Assembly: GCA_016719645.1 (NCBI GenBank)
Contig: JADJYS010000009.1
Coordinates: forward strand, 112,911 to 176,910
DNA length: 64,000 nt
Source: a bacterium
Lineage (GTDB): Bacteria; Krumholzibacteriota; Krumholzibacteriia; LZORAL124-64-63
Reading direction: 5' to 3'
Shown here one piece after another: positions 49,695 to 57,806 of the stretch. The notes under the pieces are model-generated. The model searched no databases, was not told the DNA's origin, and saw nothing but the letters and a program-made list of their open reading frames with translations. The position numbers and the translations under genes were made by a program. Numbering within the stretch: the stretch's first letter is position 1; each line of letters opens with the position of its first letter.

Positions 49695-51128
49695 TCATTC
49701 CCGATCCTCCCGGTCGGCGGCGGGGTCGATGGCCCCGGCGTAGATCGTCCTGGCCTCGCTGACGCGCAGGTCGTGCCGCGCGCGGACGAGGTCGCCCTCG
49801 GCCTGCGTGGCCATGGCCTGCACGTCCAGCAGGTCGACCATCGAGGCGAGGCCCTCGCGGTACATCTCGTCGACGATGCGCAGGCTCTCCCGCGCCGAGA
49901 CGACGGCGTCGGCGGCCACGGCGAGCCGCTCGGCGGCGGCGCCGGCCTCGCGGCGGGCCTGGTCCAGCTCGAGCCCCGCCTGGCGCTGCGCGAAGTCGGC
50001 CACGTGCGCGGCCGCGCGGCTGCGGGCGCGGGCCTGGCGCAGGGCCCCGACGTCCTCGAGGCCGGAGAAGACGTCCCAGGTGGCGTAGATGCCGAACGTC
50101 CAGCTGTCGGCCTCGTCGCCGAACAGCTCGTCGCGGTGGAACCAGTTCTTCTCGGCCTGCAGGTTCAGGTGCGGCAGCATGGCGCCGCGGGCCACCTTGG
50201 CCATGTGGGCGGCGGCGGCGGCCTGCTCGCGGGCGGCCAGGACGTCGGCGCGCGCGGCGGCGTTCCCGGCGCCGTCGGACCCGTGCGCGCGATCGTCGGC
50301 GGGGGTCGCCGCCGGCGCGAGGGGCAGGGGCGTGTCCGCGGCGGTCAGCAGCAGGATGTGCTCGCCCGCCGTCGCGGCCTGGTGGCGCACCTCGATCAGG
50401 CGCTGGCGCAGCCCGTCGCGGTGGACCTTGGCCTGGAGCAGGTCGGCCTCGGTGGCCATCTCGTTGTCGACCATGGCCTGGGCCTGCGCGACGTGGGCGT
50501 CGGCCGAGGCGAGCGCGGCCAGCAGCACCGTCTCGTAGGCCTTGGCCAGCACGAGGCCCTCGTAGGCCTGCACGGCGTGGAAGCGCACCGTCTCGGCGGC
50601 GCGGGCGTGCTCGTGGCGGGCGGCGCCGGCCATCGCGTCGGCGGCCTTCTTGCCGTAGAGCGCCATGCCGGCGTTGAACACCGGCTGCTGCACGCGCACC
50701 TGCAGGATGTTGTTCTCGCCGATGCCCGGCTCGTTCAGGGTGTTGCCGGCGGGCGGCGCCGCGAAGTCGGCCATGGTCGCGCGCCGCTGGTTCAGCTTGA
50801 AGCCGAAGCCGTACAGCGCGTCGTCGGTGCGCAGCCGGTAGGCCCCGAGCGAGACGCGGGGCAGGAAGCCGCGCCAGGCGCCGAGGGCCTCGGCGTCCGC
50901 GGCCGCGCGCACCTCGCCGCCGGCGGCCAGCATCTCGTTGTGCCGCAGCGCCGCGGCGATCACCAGGTCGCGTTCGACGAGCAGGGTGTCGTTGCGCACG
51001 ACGCCGAGCTCCTCCAGGCCCGTGCCGGCGGCGGCGGGGCCCGCCAGGGGCGCCAGCAGGACCAGCAGGCCGCCGAGGGCGGCGAGGGCGGCGAGCCGGG
51101 CGCCTGTTCTGATGTCGGGGTTCAGCAT
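49695..51128 (-). CDS. TolC-family outer-membrane efflux channel
   Basis: A 477-residue protein with a signal peptide (LAALAALGGLLVLLAPLAGPAAA) and two repeats of long helices flanking short strand pairs, as in TolC/CusC. An example is ARADVLAAREQAAAAAHMAKVARGAMLPHLNLQAEKNW in the second half. It completes the tripartite pump with the adaptor and permease encoded next. The start at 51128 follows AGGGAGAACC; a longer frame to 51173 overlaps the DUF2892 gene. Confidence 0.85.
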   Translation of the reverse strand: MLNPDIRTGARLAALAALGGLLVLLAPLAGPAAAGTGLEELGVVRNDTLLVERDLVIAAALRHNEMLAAGGEVRAAADAEALGAWRGFLPRVSLGAYRLRTDDALYGFGFKLNQRRATMADFAAPPAGNTLNEPGIGENNILQVRVQQPVFNAGMALYGKKAADAMAGAARHEHARAAETVRFHAVQAYEGLVLAKAYETVLLAALASADAHVAQAQAMVDNEMATEADLLQAKVHRDGLRQRLIEVRHQAATAGEHILLLTAADTPLPLAPAATPADDRAHGSDGAGNAAARADVLAAREQAAAAAHMAKVARGAMLPHLNLQAEKNWFHRDELFGDEADSWTFGIYATWDVFSGLEDVGALRQARARSRAAAHVADFAQRQAGLELDQARREAGAAAERLAVAADAVVSARESLRIVDEMYREGLASMVDLLDVQAMATQAEGDLVRARHDLRVSEARTIYAGAIDPAADREDRE

Positions 51129-51156
51129 GGTTCTCCCTCTGCGGACGATCGTGGGA

Positions 51157-51366
51157 CTAGCGGGCGCCCGCATCGCGGGACTCCGGGACGCCGGCCTTCT
51201 TGAGCATCGTGATCAGCGGGCACCAGTCCGTGAAGGCCGACTGGAGCAGGTTCAGGCCGACGAAGGCCGTGAACCACAGCCACTTGGGGCTGACGAAGTG
51301 GGCGAGGGCCAGGCTCAGCAGCACGAAGGCGCCGGCCACCAGCCTCAGGATCCGGTGGAGCGTCAT
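51157..51366 (-). CDS. DUF2892 family small membrane protein
   Basis: A 69-residue protein with two hydrophobic helices: TLHRILRLVAGAFVLLSLALAHFVSP and LWFTAFVGLNLLQSAFTDWCPLITMLKKAGVP. The FVGLNLLQSAFT-x2-CP signature is that of DUF2892, the membrane part of YgaP-like rhodanese proteins. In many bacteria it is paired with ArsR regulators and RND pumps. The start follows GGGAGG; it is the first gene after the strong promoter at 51415-51442. Confidence 0.85.
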   Translation of the reverse strand: MTLHRILRLVAGAFVLLSLALAHFVSPKWLWFTAFVGLNLLQSAFTDWCPLITMLKKAGVPESRDAGAR

Positions 51367-51409
51367 GACGGGGCCTCCCGTGAACAGGTCCATATACAAT
51401 CAACTGCGA

Positions 51410-51442
51410 ATACTATTATATATTAGAATAAGAGACTGTCAA
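51410..51442 (-). promoter_or_regulatory. Near-consensus sigma-70 promoter with overlapping palindrome for the efflux operon
   Basis: On the minus strand TTGACA (51442-51437) and TATAAT (51420-51415) are both perfect and 16 bases apart. Over the spacer and -10 lies an imperfect palindrome, ATACTA-N8-TAGAAT (51410-51429), in AT-rich DNA. ArsR-family repressors bind such sites, so repression by the regulator at 52661 is a reasonable inference. The ATG of the DUF2892 gene is 49 bases downstream. Confidence 0.72.
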
Positions 51443-51459
51443 GCCCCGAAACCAGAAAT

Positions 51460-51488
51460 TTGCCCCGTCCGGGGAACGGGCCTATCCT
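51460..51488 (+). promoter_or_regulatory. Candidate ispH promoter
   Basis: TTGCCC (51460-51465) and TATCCT (51483-51488) are separated by 17 bases and lie about 60 bases before the ispH ATG. Both boxes match the sigma-70 consensus at four of six positions. Confidence 0.4.
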
Positions 51489-51546
51489 GCTGCCAATGCT
51501 GGGTCTAAGGTCGAGATCGCGCTCGAGAACGCATCGGGAGGATCGC

Positions 51547-52503
51547 ATGTCCCCCTCATCGGACGAGAGGACGCTGCTGGTCGCCGGGCCGCGCGGGTTC
51601 TGCGCCGGCGTCGAGCGGGCGATCGCCATCGTGGAGCAGATGCTGCCGCTTGTCGAGGGCCCGTTGCACGTGCGCAAGGAGATCGTCCACAACCGGGCCG
51701 TGGTCGATGATTTCGTGCGCCGGGGCGTGGTCTTCGTCGAGGAATTGGACGAGGTGCCGGCCGGCGGCACCGTGGTCTTCAGCGCCCACGGCGTCTCGCC
51801 CGCGGTGCGCGACGACGCCGCCCGGCGGGGCCTGCGCGTCGTGGACGCCACCTGCCCCCTGGTCACCAAGGTCCACCGCCAGGTCCAGCGCCACGCCGGC
51901 CGCGGCCGCCACATCCTGCTGATCGGCCACGTCGGGCACGACGAGGTGGTCGGCACGATGGGGGAGGCGCCCGACGCCATCACCCTGGTCACCTCGGCCC
52001 GCGAGGCCGAGACGGTGGCGCTGCCGGAAGACCGCGACCTCTATTACGTGACCCAGACGACCCTGAGCGTGGACGAGACCCGCGACATCGTCGAGGTCCT
52101 CCAGCGCCGGCGGCCGGACCTGCGCGGCCCCGCCCACAGCGACATCTGCTACGCCACCCAGAACCGGCAGGACGCCGTGAAGGCGTTGCTGGCCGAGGGG
52201 ATCCAGCGGCTGCTGGTGGTCGGTTCGGACAACAGCAGCAACTCCCTGCGCCTGGGCGAGGTGGCGCGCCTGGCCGGCGTGCCGGCCGATCTCGTCGGCG
52301 GCGCCCACGACCTGCCCCGCGCCGAGCTGGCGGCCCTGAACCTGGTCGGGCTGACCGCCGGCGCCTCGGCCCCCGAGTACCTGGTCCAGGACATCGTGCG
52401 CTATTTCGAGGCGGAGGGCTGGGCGGTCCGTTCCCGCATCGTGTTGGAAGAACATGTGAAGTTCGATCTCCCGCCCGAATTGTCAGGAAACGGGATCCTT
52501 TAA
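51547..52503 (+). CDS. ispH: 4-hydroxy-3-methylbut-2-enyl diphosphate reductase (IspH)
   Basis: A 318-residue protein of the non-mevalonate isoprenoid pathway, converting HMBPP to IPP and DMAPP. The three cluster cysteines are in place: GPRGFCAGVERAI, VDATCPLVTKVH and DICYATQNRQ. The TQTTLSVDET block and a Ser/Asn substrate motif (VGSDNSSNS) are also present. The start at 51547 follows GGGAGGATCGC; the longer frame back to 51460 runs through the promoter. The enzyme needs a reducing partner such as ferredoxin or flavodoxin. Confidence 0.97.
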   Translation: MSPSSDERTLLVAGPRGFCAGVERAIAIVEQMLPLVEGPLHVRKEIVHNRAVVDDFVRRGVVFVEELDEVPAGGTVVFSAHGVSPAVRDDAARRGLRVVDATCPLVTKVHRQVQRHAGRGRHILLIGHVGHDEVVGTMGEAPDAITLVTSAREAETVALPEDRDLYYVTQTTLSVDETRDIVEVLQRRRPDLRGPAHSDICYATQNRQDAVKALLAEGIQRLLVVGSDNSSNSLRLGEVARLAGVPADLVGGAHDLPRAELAALNLVGLTAGASAPEYLVQDIVRYFEAEGWAVRSRIVLEEHVKFDLPPELSGNGIL

Positions 52504-52510
52504 GTAGACA

Positions 52511-52566
52511 TATATGCAGTTATGCAGTACTTTGACTTTGACAGCCGCAGATAAGGTCGTTAATTT
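52511..52566 (+). promoter_or_regulatory. arsR-type gene promoter with tandem TATGCAGT repeats
   Basis: Two exact tandem copies of TATGCAGT lie at about 52513-52528, followed by TTGACA (52538-52543), a 17-base spacer and TAATTT (52561-52566). The promoter is well formed (-35 perfect). The tandem repeat just upstream of the -35 box could be an activator or repressor site. The leader is about 90 bases. Confidence 0.55.
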
Positions 52567-52660
52567 ATCGTCAACCGCGCGCCGGGGCTCCTTCGACGGG
52601 CCGGCCGGCGGCGCTGGTCGCGATGACATCGGTGACGATCGCAACCTCAAGGGGACCGAC

Positions 52661-52993
52661 GTGGACAAGAAGCTCTACGAGATGCAGGCCGAGCTGTGCA
52701 AGACGCTCTCGAACCCGAAGCGCCTCGAGATCCTGGACATCCTGAAGGAGGCGGGGGAGATCTGCGTCAACGAGCTGGCCGAGCGCCTCGAGATCCCCAA
52801 GGCCAACACCTCGCAGCACCTGGCCGTGCTGCGCCAGGCGGGCGTCGTCAACACGCGCAAGGACGGCATCAACGTCTACTACAGCCTGCGCTCGCAGAAG
52901 ATCACCGAGGCCTGCTCCCTGACCCGCACGATCCTCGTCGAGCGTCTCGAGGACCAGGTGGGCCTGACCAACCTGATCCGCGAGCAGGACTAG
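52661..52993 (+). CDS. ArsR/SmtB-family transcriptional regulator
   Basis: A 110-residue winged helix-turn-helix protein: KTLSNPKRLEILDILKEAGEICVNELAERLEIPKANTSQHLAVLRQAGVVNTRKDGINVYYSL. Cysteines at about 13, 36 and 85 might sense metals, sulfur or redox state. The GTG start follows AAGGGG; a longer frame to 52514 runs through the promoter. Likely targets are itself and the divergent efflux operon 1.3 kb away, as in other ArsR-DUF2892-RND clusters. Confidence 0.85.
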   Translation: MDKKLYEMQAELCKTLSNPKRLEILDILKEAGEICVNELAERLEIPKANTSQHLAVLRQAGVVNTRKDGINVYYSLRSQKITEACSLTRTILVERLEDQVGLTNLIREQD

Positions 52994-52996
52994 CCC

Positions 52997-54241
52997 GTGA
53001 CCGCCCTGCTCGCCGCCCTGGCCGGCCTGCTCGTCGGCGCGATCGCGGCCCGCCTGCTCGGCCGCGCCCGCGAGGCCGCCCTGCAGGAGAAGGCCGCGCG
53101 CCTCGCGGACGAGCTGGACCGCCGCGACCGCGACGGCGGCGCCCTGCGCGACGCCTTCAAGGCCGCCGCCGCCGACGCCCTGCGCCTGAACAACGAGAGC
53201 TTCCTGCAGCTGGCGCGCCCCGAGCTGGAGAAGGTCGTGGCCCGCGCCTCCGGCGAGCTGGCCCAGCGCCAGCAGGCGGTCGAGGGGCTGGTCAAGCCCA
53301 TCGGCGACTCCCTGGCCAAGGTGACCCTCGAGATCACGCAGCTGGAGAAGCAGCGGGCCGCGACGCACGCGGACCTGGTGCGCCTCATCGGCACCGTCAA
53401 CGACGACCAGCGCGCCCTGAAGTCCGAGACCTCCAACCTCGTGCGGGCCCTGCGCCGGCCCGAGGTGCGCGGGCGCTGGGGCGAGCTGCAGCTGCGCAAG
53501 GTCGTCGAGATGGCGGGCATGCTGGACTACGTGGACTTCGTGGAGCAGGCCTCGGCCGAGGGGGAGGACGGGCGGCTGCGCCCCGACATGATCGTGCGCC
53601 TGCCCGGCGGCCAGCAGGTCGTGGTCGACGCCAAGGCGCCGCTGGACGCCTACCTCGCGGCCGTCGAGGCCGTGGACGAGGACCGCCGGCGCGCGCTGCT
53701 GGACGATCACGCCCGGCACATCCAGGACCACATGCGCAAGCTCGGGCAGAAGAACTACTGGAGCCAGTTCGCGTCCTCGCCCGAGTTCGTCGTGATGTTC
53801 CTGCCGGGGGAGAACATCTTCGGCCAGGCGCTGGCGCAGGACCCGTCGCTGATCGAGAAGGGCGTCAACGAGAAGGTCATCCCCGCCTCGCCCACCACGC
53901 TGATCGCGCTGCTGCGCGCCGTGGCCTACGGCTGGAACCAGCAGAAGCTGACCGAGAGCGCGCGCGAGATCAGCGAGCTCGGCCGCGACCTCTACGCGCG
54001 CCTGCGCACGATGGCCGAGCACCTCTCGAAGCACGGCCAGCACCTCGACCGCGCGGTCGACAGCTACAACAAGTTCCTGGGCTCGCTCGAGCGCAACGTC
54101 CTGCCGCAGGCCCGCCGCTTCGAGCAGCTCGGCGCCGCCGTCGGCGAGGGCCTGCCCGAGATCCCGCCCATCGAAAAGGCCCTGCGGTTGCCGCAGGCGC
54201 CGGAACTGGCGATCCCGTCCCCCGAAGACGCCGCCGGCTGA
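52997..54241 (+). CDS. rmuC: DNA recombination protein RmuC
   Basis: A 414-residue protein: one N-terminal membrane-like helix (TALLAALAGLLVGAIAARLLG), a coiled coil to about residue 130, and the RmuC nuclease-like core (RPEVRGRWGELQLRKVVEMAGMLDYVDF, LPGGQQVVVDAKAPLDAYLAA, WSQFASSPEFVVMFLPGENIF). RmuC limits recombination at inverted repeats in E. coli; its mechanism is not settled. The GTG start lies four bases after the ArsR-type gene stop. Confidence 0.93.
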   Translation: MTALLAALAGLLVGAIAARLLGRAREAALQEKAARLADELDRRDRDGGALRDAFKAAAADALRLNNESFLQLARPELEKVVARASGELAQRQQAVEGLVKPIGDSLAKVTLEITQLEKQRAATHADLVRLIGTVNDDQRALKSETSNLVRALRRPEVRGRWGELQLRKVVEMAGMLDYVDFVEQASAEGEDGRLRPDMIVRLPGGQQVVVDAKAPLDAYLAAVEAVDEDRRRALLDDHARHIQDHMRKLGQKNYWSQFASSPEFVVMFLPGENIFGQALAQDPSLIEKGVNEKVIPASPTTLIALLRAVAYGWNQQKLTESAREISELGRDLYARLRTMAEHLSKHGQHLDRAVDSYNKFLGSLERNVLPQARRFEQLGAAVGEGLPEIPPIEKALRLPQAPELAIPSPEDAAG

Positions 54242-54256
54242 CCGGCTCCCGGGCGT

Positions 54257-54295
54257 GGAAATCCCCGGTCCGGCGTTGGCCGGGCCGGGGATTCC
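54257..54295. terminator. Bidirectional terminator between convergent rmuC and HDOD genes
   Basis: A long imperfect stem of about 14-16 bp (ATCCCCGG-T-CCGG against CCGG-G-CCGGGGAT, flanked by GGAA/TTCC) lies between the two convergent stop codons at 54241 and 54311. Confidence 0.75.
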
Positions 54296-54310
54296 GCATC
54301 CGCCGCGTCG

Positions 54311-55189
54311 CTACTGGATGATCTGCATGATCTCCAGCGACTGGTTCGTCTCCTCGGCGTACTTGTCCTGCAGCCGCAGGGCCTGCTCGAGCGTGAGGTT
54401 CAGCTCGCTCAGCGCCCAGGGGTCGACGTCGGCCGCCGCGAGGCTCGCCGGCGCGCCCATGCCCATCATGTAGGAGATGTGGTCCGACACGTTCACCAGG
54501 GCCACCAGGCCGGGGTACGAGCTGCCGGAGTTCAGGCTGTGGTGGCACTGGACGGACTCGACCAGGTTCGCCGGGAAGTTCCAGCTGCGCAGCACCGCCT
54601 TGGCGACGTTGGTGTGATCGACGCTGAGCAGCTCGGACTCCGTGGCGATCCAGCTCTGGCCGTGGTTCAGGGCGTGGTTGCAGACCTCGTCGAAGTCCTC
54701 GGTGAAGTACTTCTTCATGATCAGCTTGCCGATGTCGTGCAGCAGGCCGGCGGTGAAGGTCTCCTCCTGCTGCTTGATGCCCGACTCCTGCCCCAGGATC
54801 TTGCAGATCGTGGCGGTGCAGAGGCTGTGCTTCCAGAAGTCCTCGATCGGGAAGCGGCTGTCCTCCTCCATGCCGCCGACGTAGTCGAAGACGCTGATGG
54901 CCAGCGCCGCGTTGCGCACCGTGCGGAAGCCGAGGATCACCATCGCGCGGCTGATGGTGTTGATCTCCTGCTTGTAGCCGTAGAAGGCCGAGTTGACCAG
55001 CTTCAGGATCTTGGTGGTCAGCGCCTGGTCGCGCGAGACGATTTCGGCGAGCTGCGGCACCGAGACCTGGGGATCGCTCATCTTGCTGAAGAGCTGCTGG
55101 TAGACGATGGGCAGGGTCGGGACTTCCTTCACGACCAGCTTGAGGTCGCGAGGGTGGATGGTCTTCAGAGACAAGGTCGCGGTCGACAA
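54311..55189 (-). CDS. HDOD-domain signalling protein
   Basis: A 292-residue protein with an HDOD domain over most of its length: VPTLPIVYQQLFSKMSDPQVSVPQLAEIVSRDQALTTKILKLVNSAFYG, then GFRTVRNAALAIS and the GLLHDIGKLIMKKYF block. HDOD proteins are regulatory relatives of HD phosphohydrolases, most without full catalytic residues, and often act in stress, motility or cyclic-nucleotide signalling. The preferred start is TTG at 55189, seven bases after a strong GAGGAGGAG. A GTG at 55252 is an alternative with a weaker site and would add 21 residues. Confidence 0.85.
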   Translation of the reverse strand: MSTATLSLKTIHPRDLKLVVKEVPTLPIVYQQLFSKMSDPQVSVPQLAEIVSRDQALTTKILKLVNSAFYGYKQEINTISRAMVILGFRTVRNAALAISVFDYVGGMEEDSRFPIEDFWKHSLCTATICKILGQESGIKQQEETFTAGLLHDIGKLIMKKYFTEDFDEVCNHALNHGQSWIATESELLSVDHTNVAKAVLRSWNFPANLVESVQCHHSLNSGSSYPGLVALVNVSDHISYMMGMGAPASLAAADVDPWALSELNLTLEQALRLQDKYAEETNQSLEIMQIIQ

Positions 55190-55343
55190 GTGAGGCTCCT
55201 CCTCGGTCACTCCCGGTTCCCTCCCGCCGCGCACCCCGGTCCCCTCGATCACCTCACCGGGTACGCGCCGCCAAGTCCGGATGTGGGGGAGCTATCGGCC
55301 TGCGGCAGCCCGCCTTGAGCGGAAATGCGCACCTTTGATCAAT

Positions 55344-56402
55344 TTACCGGAAGATAACGAACGGGGATCCGGGGGCGGGGGCGCGGACGTCGCCGACGAC
55401 GGCGGCGCAGAGGGCTCCGTGGGCCAGGGCGGTCGCCCGGGCCTCCTCGCAGCGCTCCGGCGGGACGGCGAAAAGCAGGCCCCCGGAGGTCTGGGGGTCG
55501 TTGACCAGGCCGATCACGTCCTCGCCCAGCGAGGGGGCGTAGCCGACGCGCGCGGCGCCGAAGGCGCGGTTGGACCGGGTGCCGCCGCAGGTGAAGCCGC
55601 GGCCGCAGAGGCCGACCGCGTCGGGCAGCAGGGGCAGCGCGGCGGTGTCCAGGCACAGCTGCACGCCGGCGCCCAGCGCCATCTCGGCGGCGTGCCCCGC
55701 CAGCCCGAACCCCGTCACGTCGGTGCAGGCGCGCACCCCGCAGGCGTGCAGGAAGGCGCCGCAGCGGTTCAGGGCGGTCATCGCGCCCACCAGGGCCGCG
55801 TAGTCGGGGCCCGTCTCGGGGAGCAGGCCCTGCTTCAGGGCCGCGGCCAGCGCGCCGGTGCCCAGCGGCTTGGTCAGCACCAGCAGGTCGCCGGGGCGCG
55901 CGGCGCTGTTGCGCAGGATCCGCTGCGGGTGCACGACCCCGGTCACCGCGAGCCCGAACTTCACCTCGTCGTCGCGCACGGTGTGCCCGCCGCCGACCAC
56001 GACGCCCGCCTCGCGGCAGACCGCGGCGGCGCCGGCGAAGATCTCGCCCATGACCTCCGGCGGCAGCGCCTTCTCCGGGAAGCCGCAGAGGTTCAGCGCG
56101 AGCAGGGGCGTGCCGCCCATCGCGTAGACGTCGCTCAGGGAGTTGGCGGCGGCCGCCGCCCCGAAGGCGCGCGGGTCGTCCAGCACCGGGGTGATGAAGT
56201 CGGCCGTGGCGACCAGGGCCTGCTCGTCGGTCAGGGCGTAGACGGCGGCATCGTCCGACGTCTCGTAGCCGACCAGCAGCTCCGGACGCCGGGTGTCGGG
56301 GATGTTCGCGAGGATCGCCTCGAGGCCCTCCGGGCCGAGCTTGGCCGCTCAGCCGGCGCTCTTGGCGAAACGGGTCAGGTAGACCTTCTCCCCGGGCAGC
56401 AC
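55344..56402 (-). CDS. selD: Selenide, water dikinase with in-frame UGA (selenocysteine-containing SelD)
   Basis: A 352-residue SelD if UGA at codon 18 (bases 56351-56349) is read as selenocysteine. The N-terminus then reads VLPGEKVYLTRFAKSAG-U-AAKLGPEGLEAIL, and U falls exactly at the catalytic Cys/Sec site of the family (GCGCK / GUGCK-type). Downstream, SLSDVYAMGGTPLLALNL, VVGGGHT, DVTGFGLAGHA and NDPQTSGGLL are all in place. SelD makes selenophosphate, the selenium donor for Sec-tRNA. The GTG start at 56402 has GGGGAGG five bases upstream; a GTG six bases earlier is possible. A hairpin suited to a bacterial SECIS element begins nine bases after the UGA. Standard translation truncates the gene at 56186 and loses 72 residues. 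Confidence 0.9.
56310..56351 (-). promoter_or_regulatory. UGA codon and SECIS-like hairpin inside selD
   Basis: After the UGA (56351-56349) and nine bases, CTCG-GCCC pairs with GGGC and, beyond a two-base bulge, CGAG. The loop is a short G-rich GGA(G). The loop starts about 17 bases after the UGA, inside the window known for bacterial SECIS elements, and the bulge contains the U expected for SelB recognition. The fold was found by eye, not by computation. Confidence 0.6.
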
Positions 56403-56415
56403 GTTCACCTCCCCG

Positions 56416-57681
56416 TCAGAAGTTGAAGGCGTCCATGAACTGGAACACCGCGTCGTCGTGTTCGGGCACCGCGAGCTCGAAGCGGAACTGGTGGTCCGAG
56501 ATGTTGATGTGCGCGCCGCCGCCCCAGGTGGCCCGGGGGTGGCGCCCGCCGCCTTCGAACCAGTCCGTGCCGAGATCGCCGAACGCGTGCAGGCCCACGC
56601 CGATGACGCGCCCGTCGCCGGAGATCGTCATCAGGAACAGCGGCCAGCGGTACTCGGCGCTCAGCAGGAAGCCCTCGTCGCCCACCAGGCTGGCGTAGCC
56701 GTAGCCGCGCAGGGTCTCGGGGCCGCCCCACCAGAGCAGGTCCTCGGGCGGGACCCGCCCCTCGGCGCGCCGGCCCCAGCCGCGCAGCGCCAGCACGTGG
56801 TCCCAGGGCAGCGGCAGGAAGCTGCGCAGGTCGCCCGTCAGCAGGGTGTAGTCGTCGAACCCGTCGCCCAGGACGCGCTCGGCGATCAGCCGGTGGTAGT
56901 GGCCGCGCGTGGGGTACCAGGGCTGGTTGCGGCTGTCGAAGCCCAGGGTGCCGCGCAGGGTGGCGCGGCGGCGGACGGTGGCCGGCCAGGGGTCGGGCAG
57001 CTCGCCGATCGCGCTCTCCTGCTCGAAGCCGCCGGCGGACAGCTCCGCCTGCGCGAACAGGGGGCGGCGGTAGTCCCAGCGCAGCCGGCTCCCGAGCTGC
57101 CAGCGTTCGAAATCCGTGTCGCGGTGGACGAAATCGGCGCTCTCCCAGCCGGCGTCCAGCCCGCAGGACAGGCCGTCCACGCCGAAGAGCCAGGGATGCG
57201 TCCACTCGGCGTCGTAGCCGTGCCGCGCGTACCAGGTGGCCGCCAGGGAGAGCCGCTCGCCCCGCCCCCGGAAATTGATGTCGTAGATGCGGGCGCCGAG
57301 CAGCACGTCCCAGCGGCGGTCGTAGTCGATGATCGGGTAGTAGCGCAGCGTCGCGTCCTCCTCGACGACCACGGTCACCGGGACGACGTCGCCGCCCTGG
57401 TCGTCGTAGACGAGGTCCACGTAGGCGAACCAGCCCAGATCCTCCAGGTGCTCCCAGGCCCGGTCCAGGACCGCGAAGTCGAAGGGGTCGCCCTCGGCGA
57501 AGCCCAGCTCGTTCAGGATGAGCGCCGACTGCGTGGAGGTGTTGCCCTCGACCGCGATCGGCCCGAACACGGGCGCGTCCTGGGCGCGGGGGGCCGCGGC
57601 GGTCCCGAGCAGGACGAGCGCCACGCAGAGGGCCGCGGCGAGGCGCGGCGGGCAGGTCGGCGGGGAAATCTGGGACGGCAT
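56416..57681 (-). CDS. Omp85/BamA-superfamily outer-membrane barrel with one POTRA-like domain
   Basis: A 421-residue protein: signal peptide ending APRAQDA, a single POTRA-like domain (FGPIAVEGNTSTQSALILNELGFAEGDPFDF ... VDLVYDD) and a C-terminal barrel with the GGPETLRGYGYASLVGDEGFLLSAEYR motif (the VRGY/F-like L6 motif of the superfamily), ending FMDAFNF. With only one POTRA it is unlike BamA (five). It may be a TamA-like or patatin-associated-type barrel of unknown cargo. The start at 57681 follows GGGAGCACGG. It ends 14 bases before the selD start, so the two may share a transcript. Confidence 0.8.
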   Translation of the reverse strand: MPSQISPPTCPPRLAAALCVALVLLGTAAAPRAQDAPVFGPIAVEGNTSTQSALILNELGFAEGDPFDFAVLDRAWEHLEDLGWFAYVDLVYDDQGGDVVPVTVVVEEDATLRYYPIIDYDRRWDVLLGARIYDINFRGRGERLSLAATWYARHGYDAEWTHPWLFGVDGLSCGLDAGWESADFVHRDTDFERWQLGSRLRWDYRRPLFAQAELSAGGFEQESAIGELPDPWPATVRRRATLRGTLGFDSRNQPWYPTRGHYHRLIAERVLGDGFDDYTLLTGDLRSFLPLPWDHVLALRGWGRRAEGRVPPEDLLWWGGPETLRGYGYASLVGDEGFLLSAEYRWPLFLMTISGDGRVIGVGLHAFGDLGTDWFEGGGRHPRATWGGGAHINISDHQFRFELAVPEHDDAVFQFMDAFNF

Positions 57682-57806
57682 CCGTGCTCCCGCTCCGTCG
57701 GGGTCCATTCGGGCGGCGCCGGGGCCGGCGCCGCGGGTGTGACGGCGCCCAACGTAGCACGGGAACCGGGGCTGGAGCAAGGCGACCGCGAACGCGCCGC
57801 CTCCGG

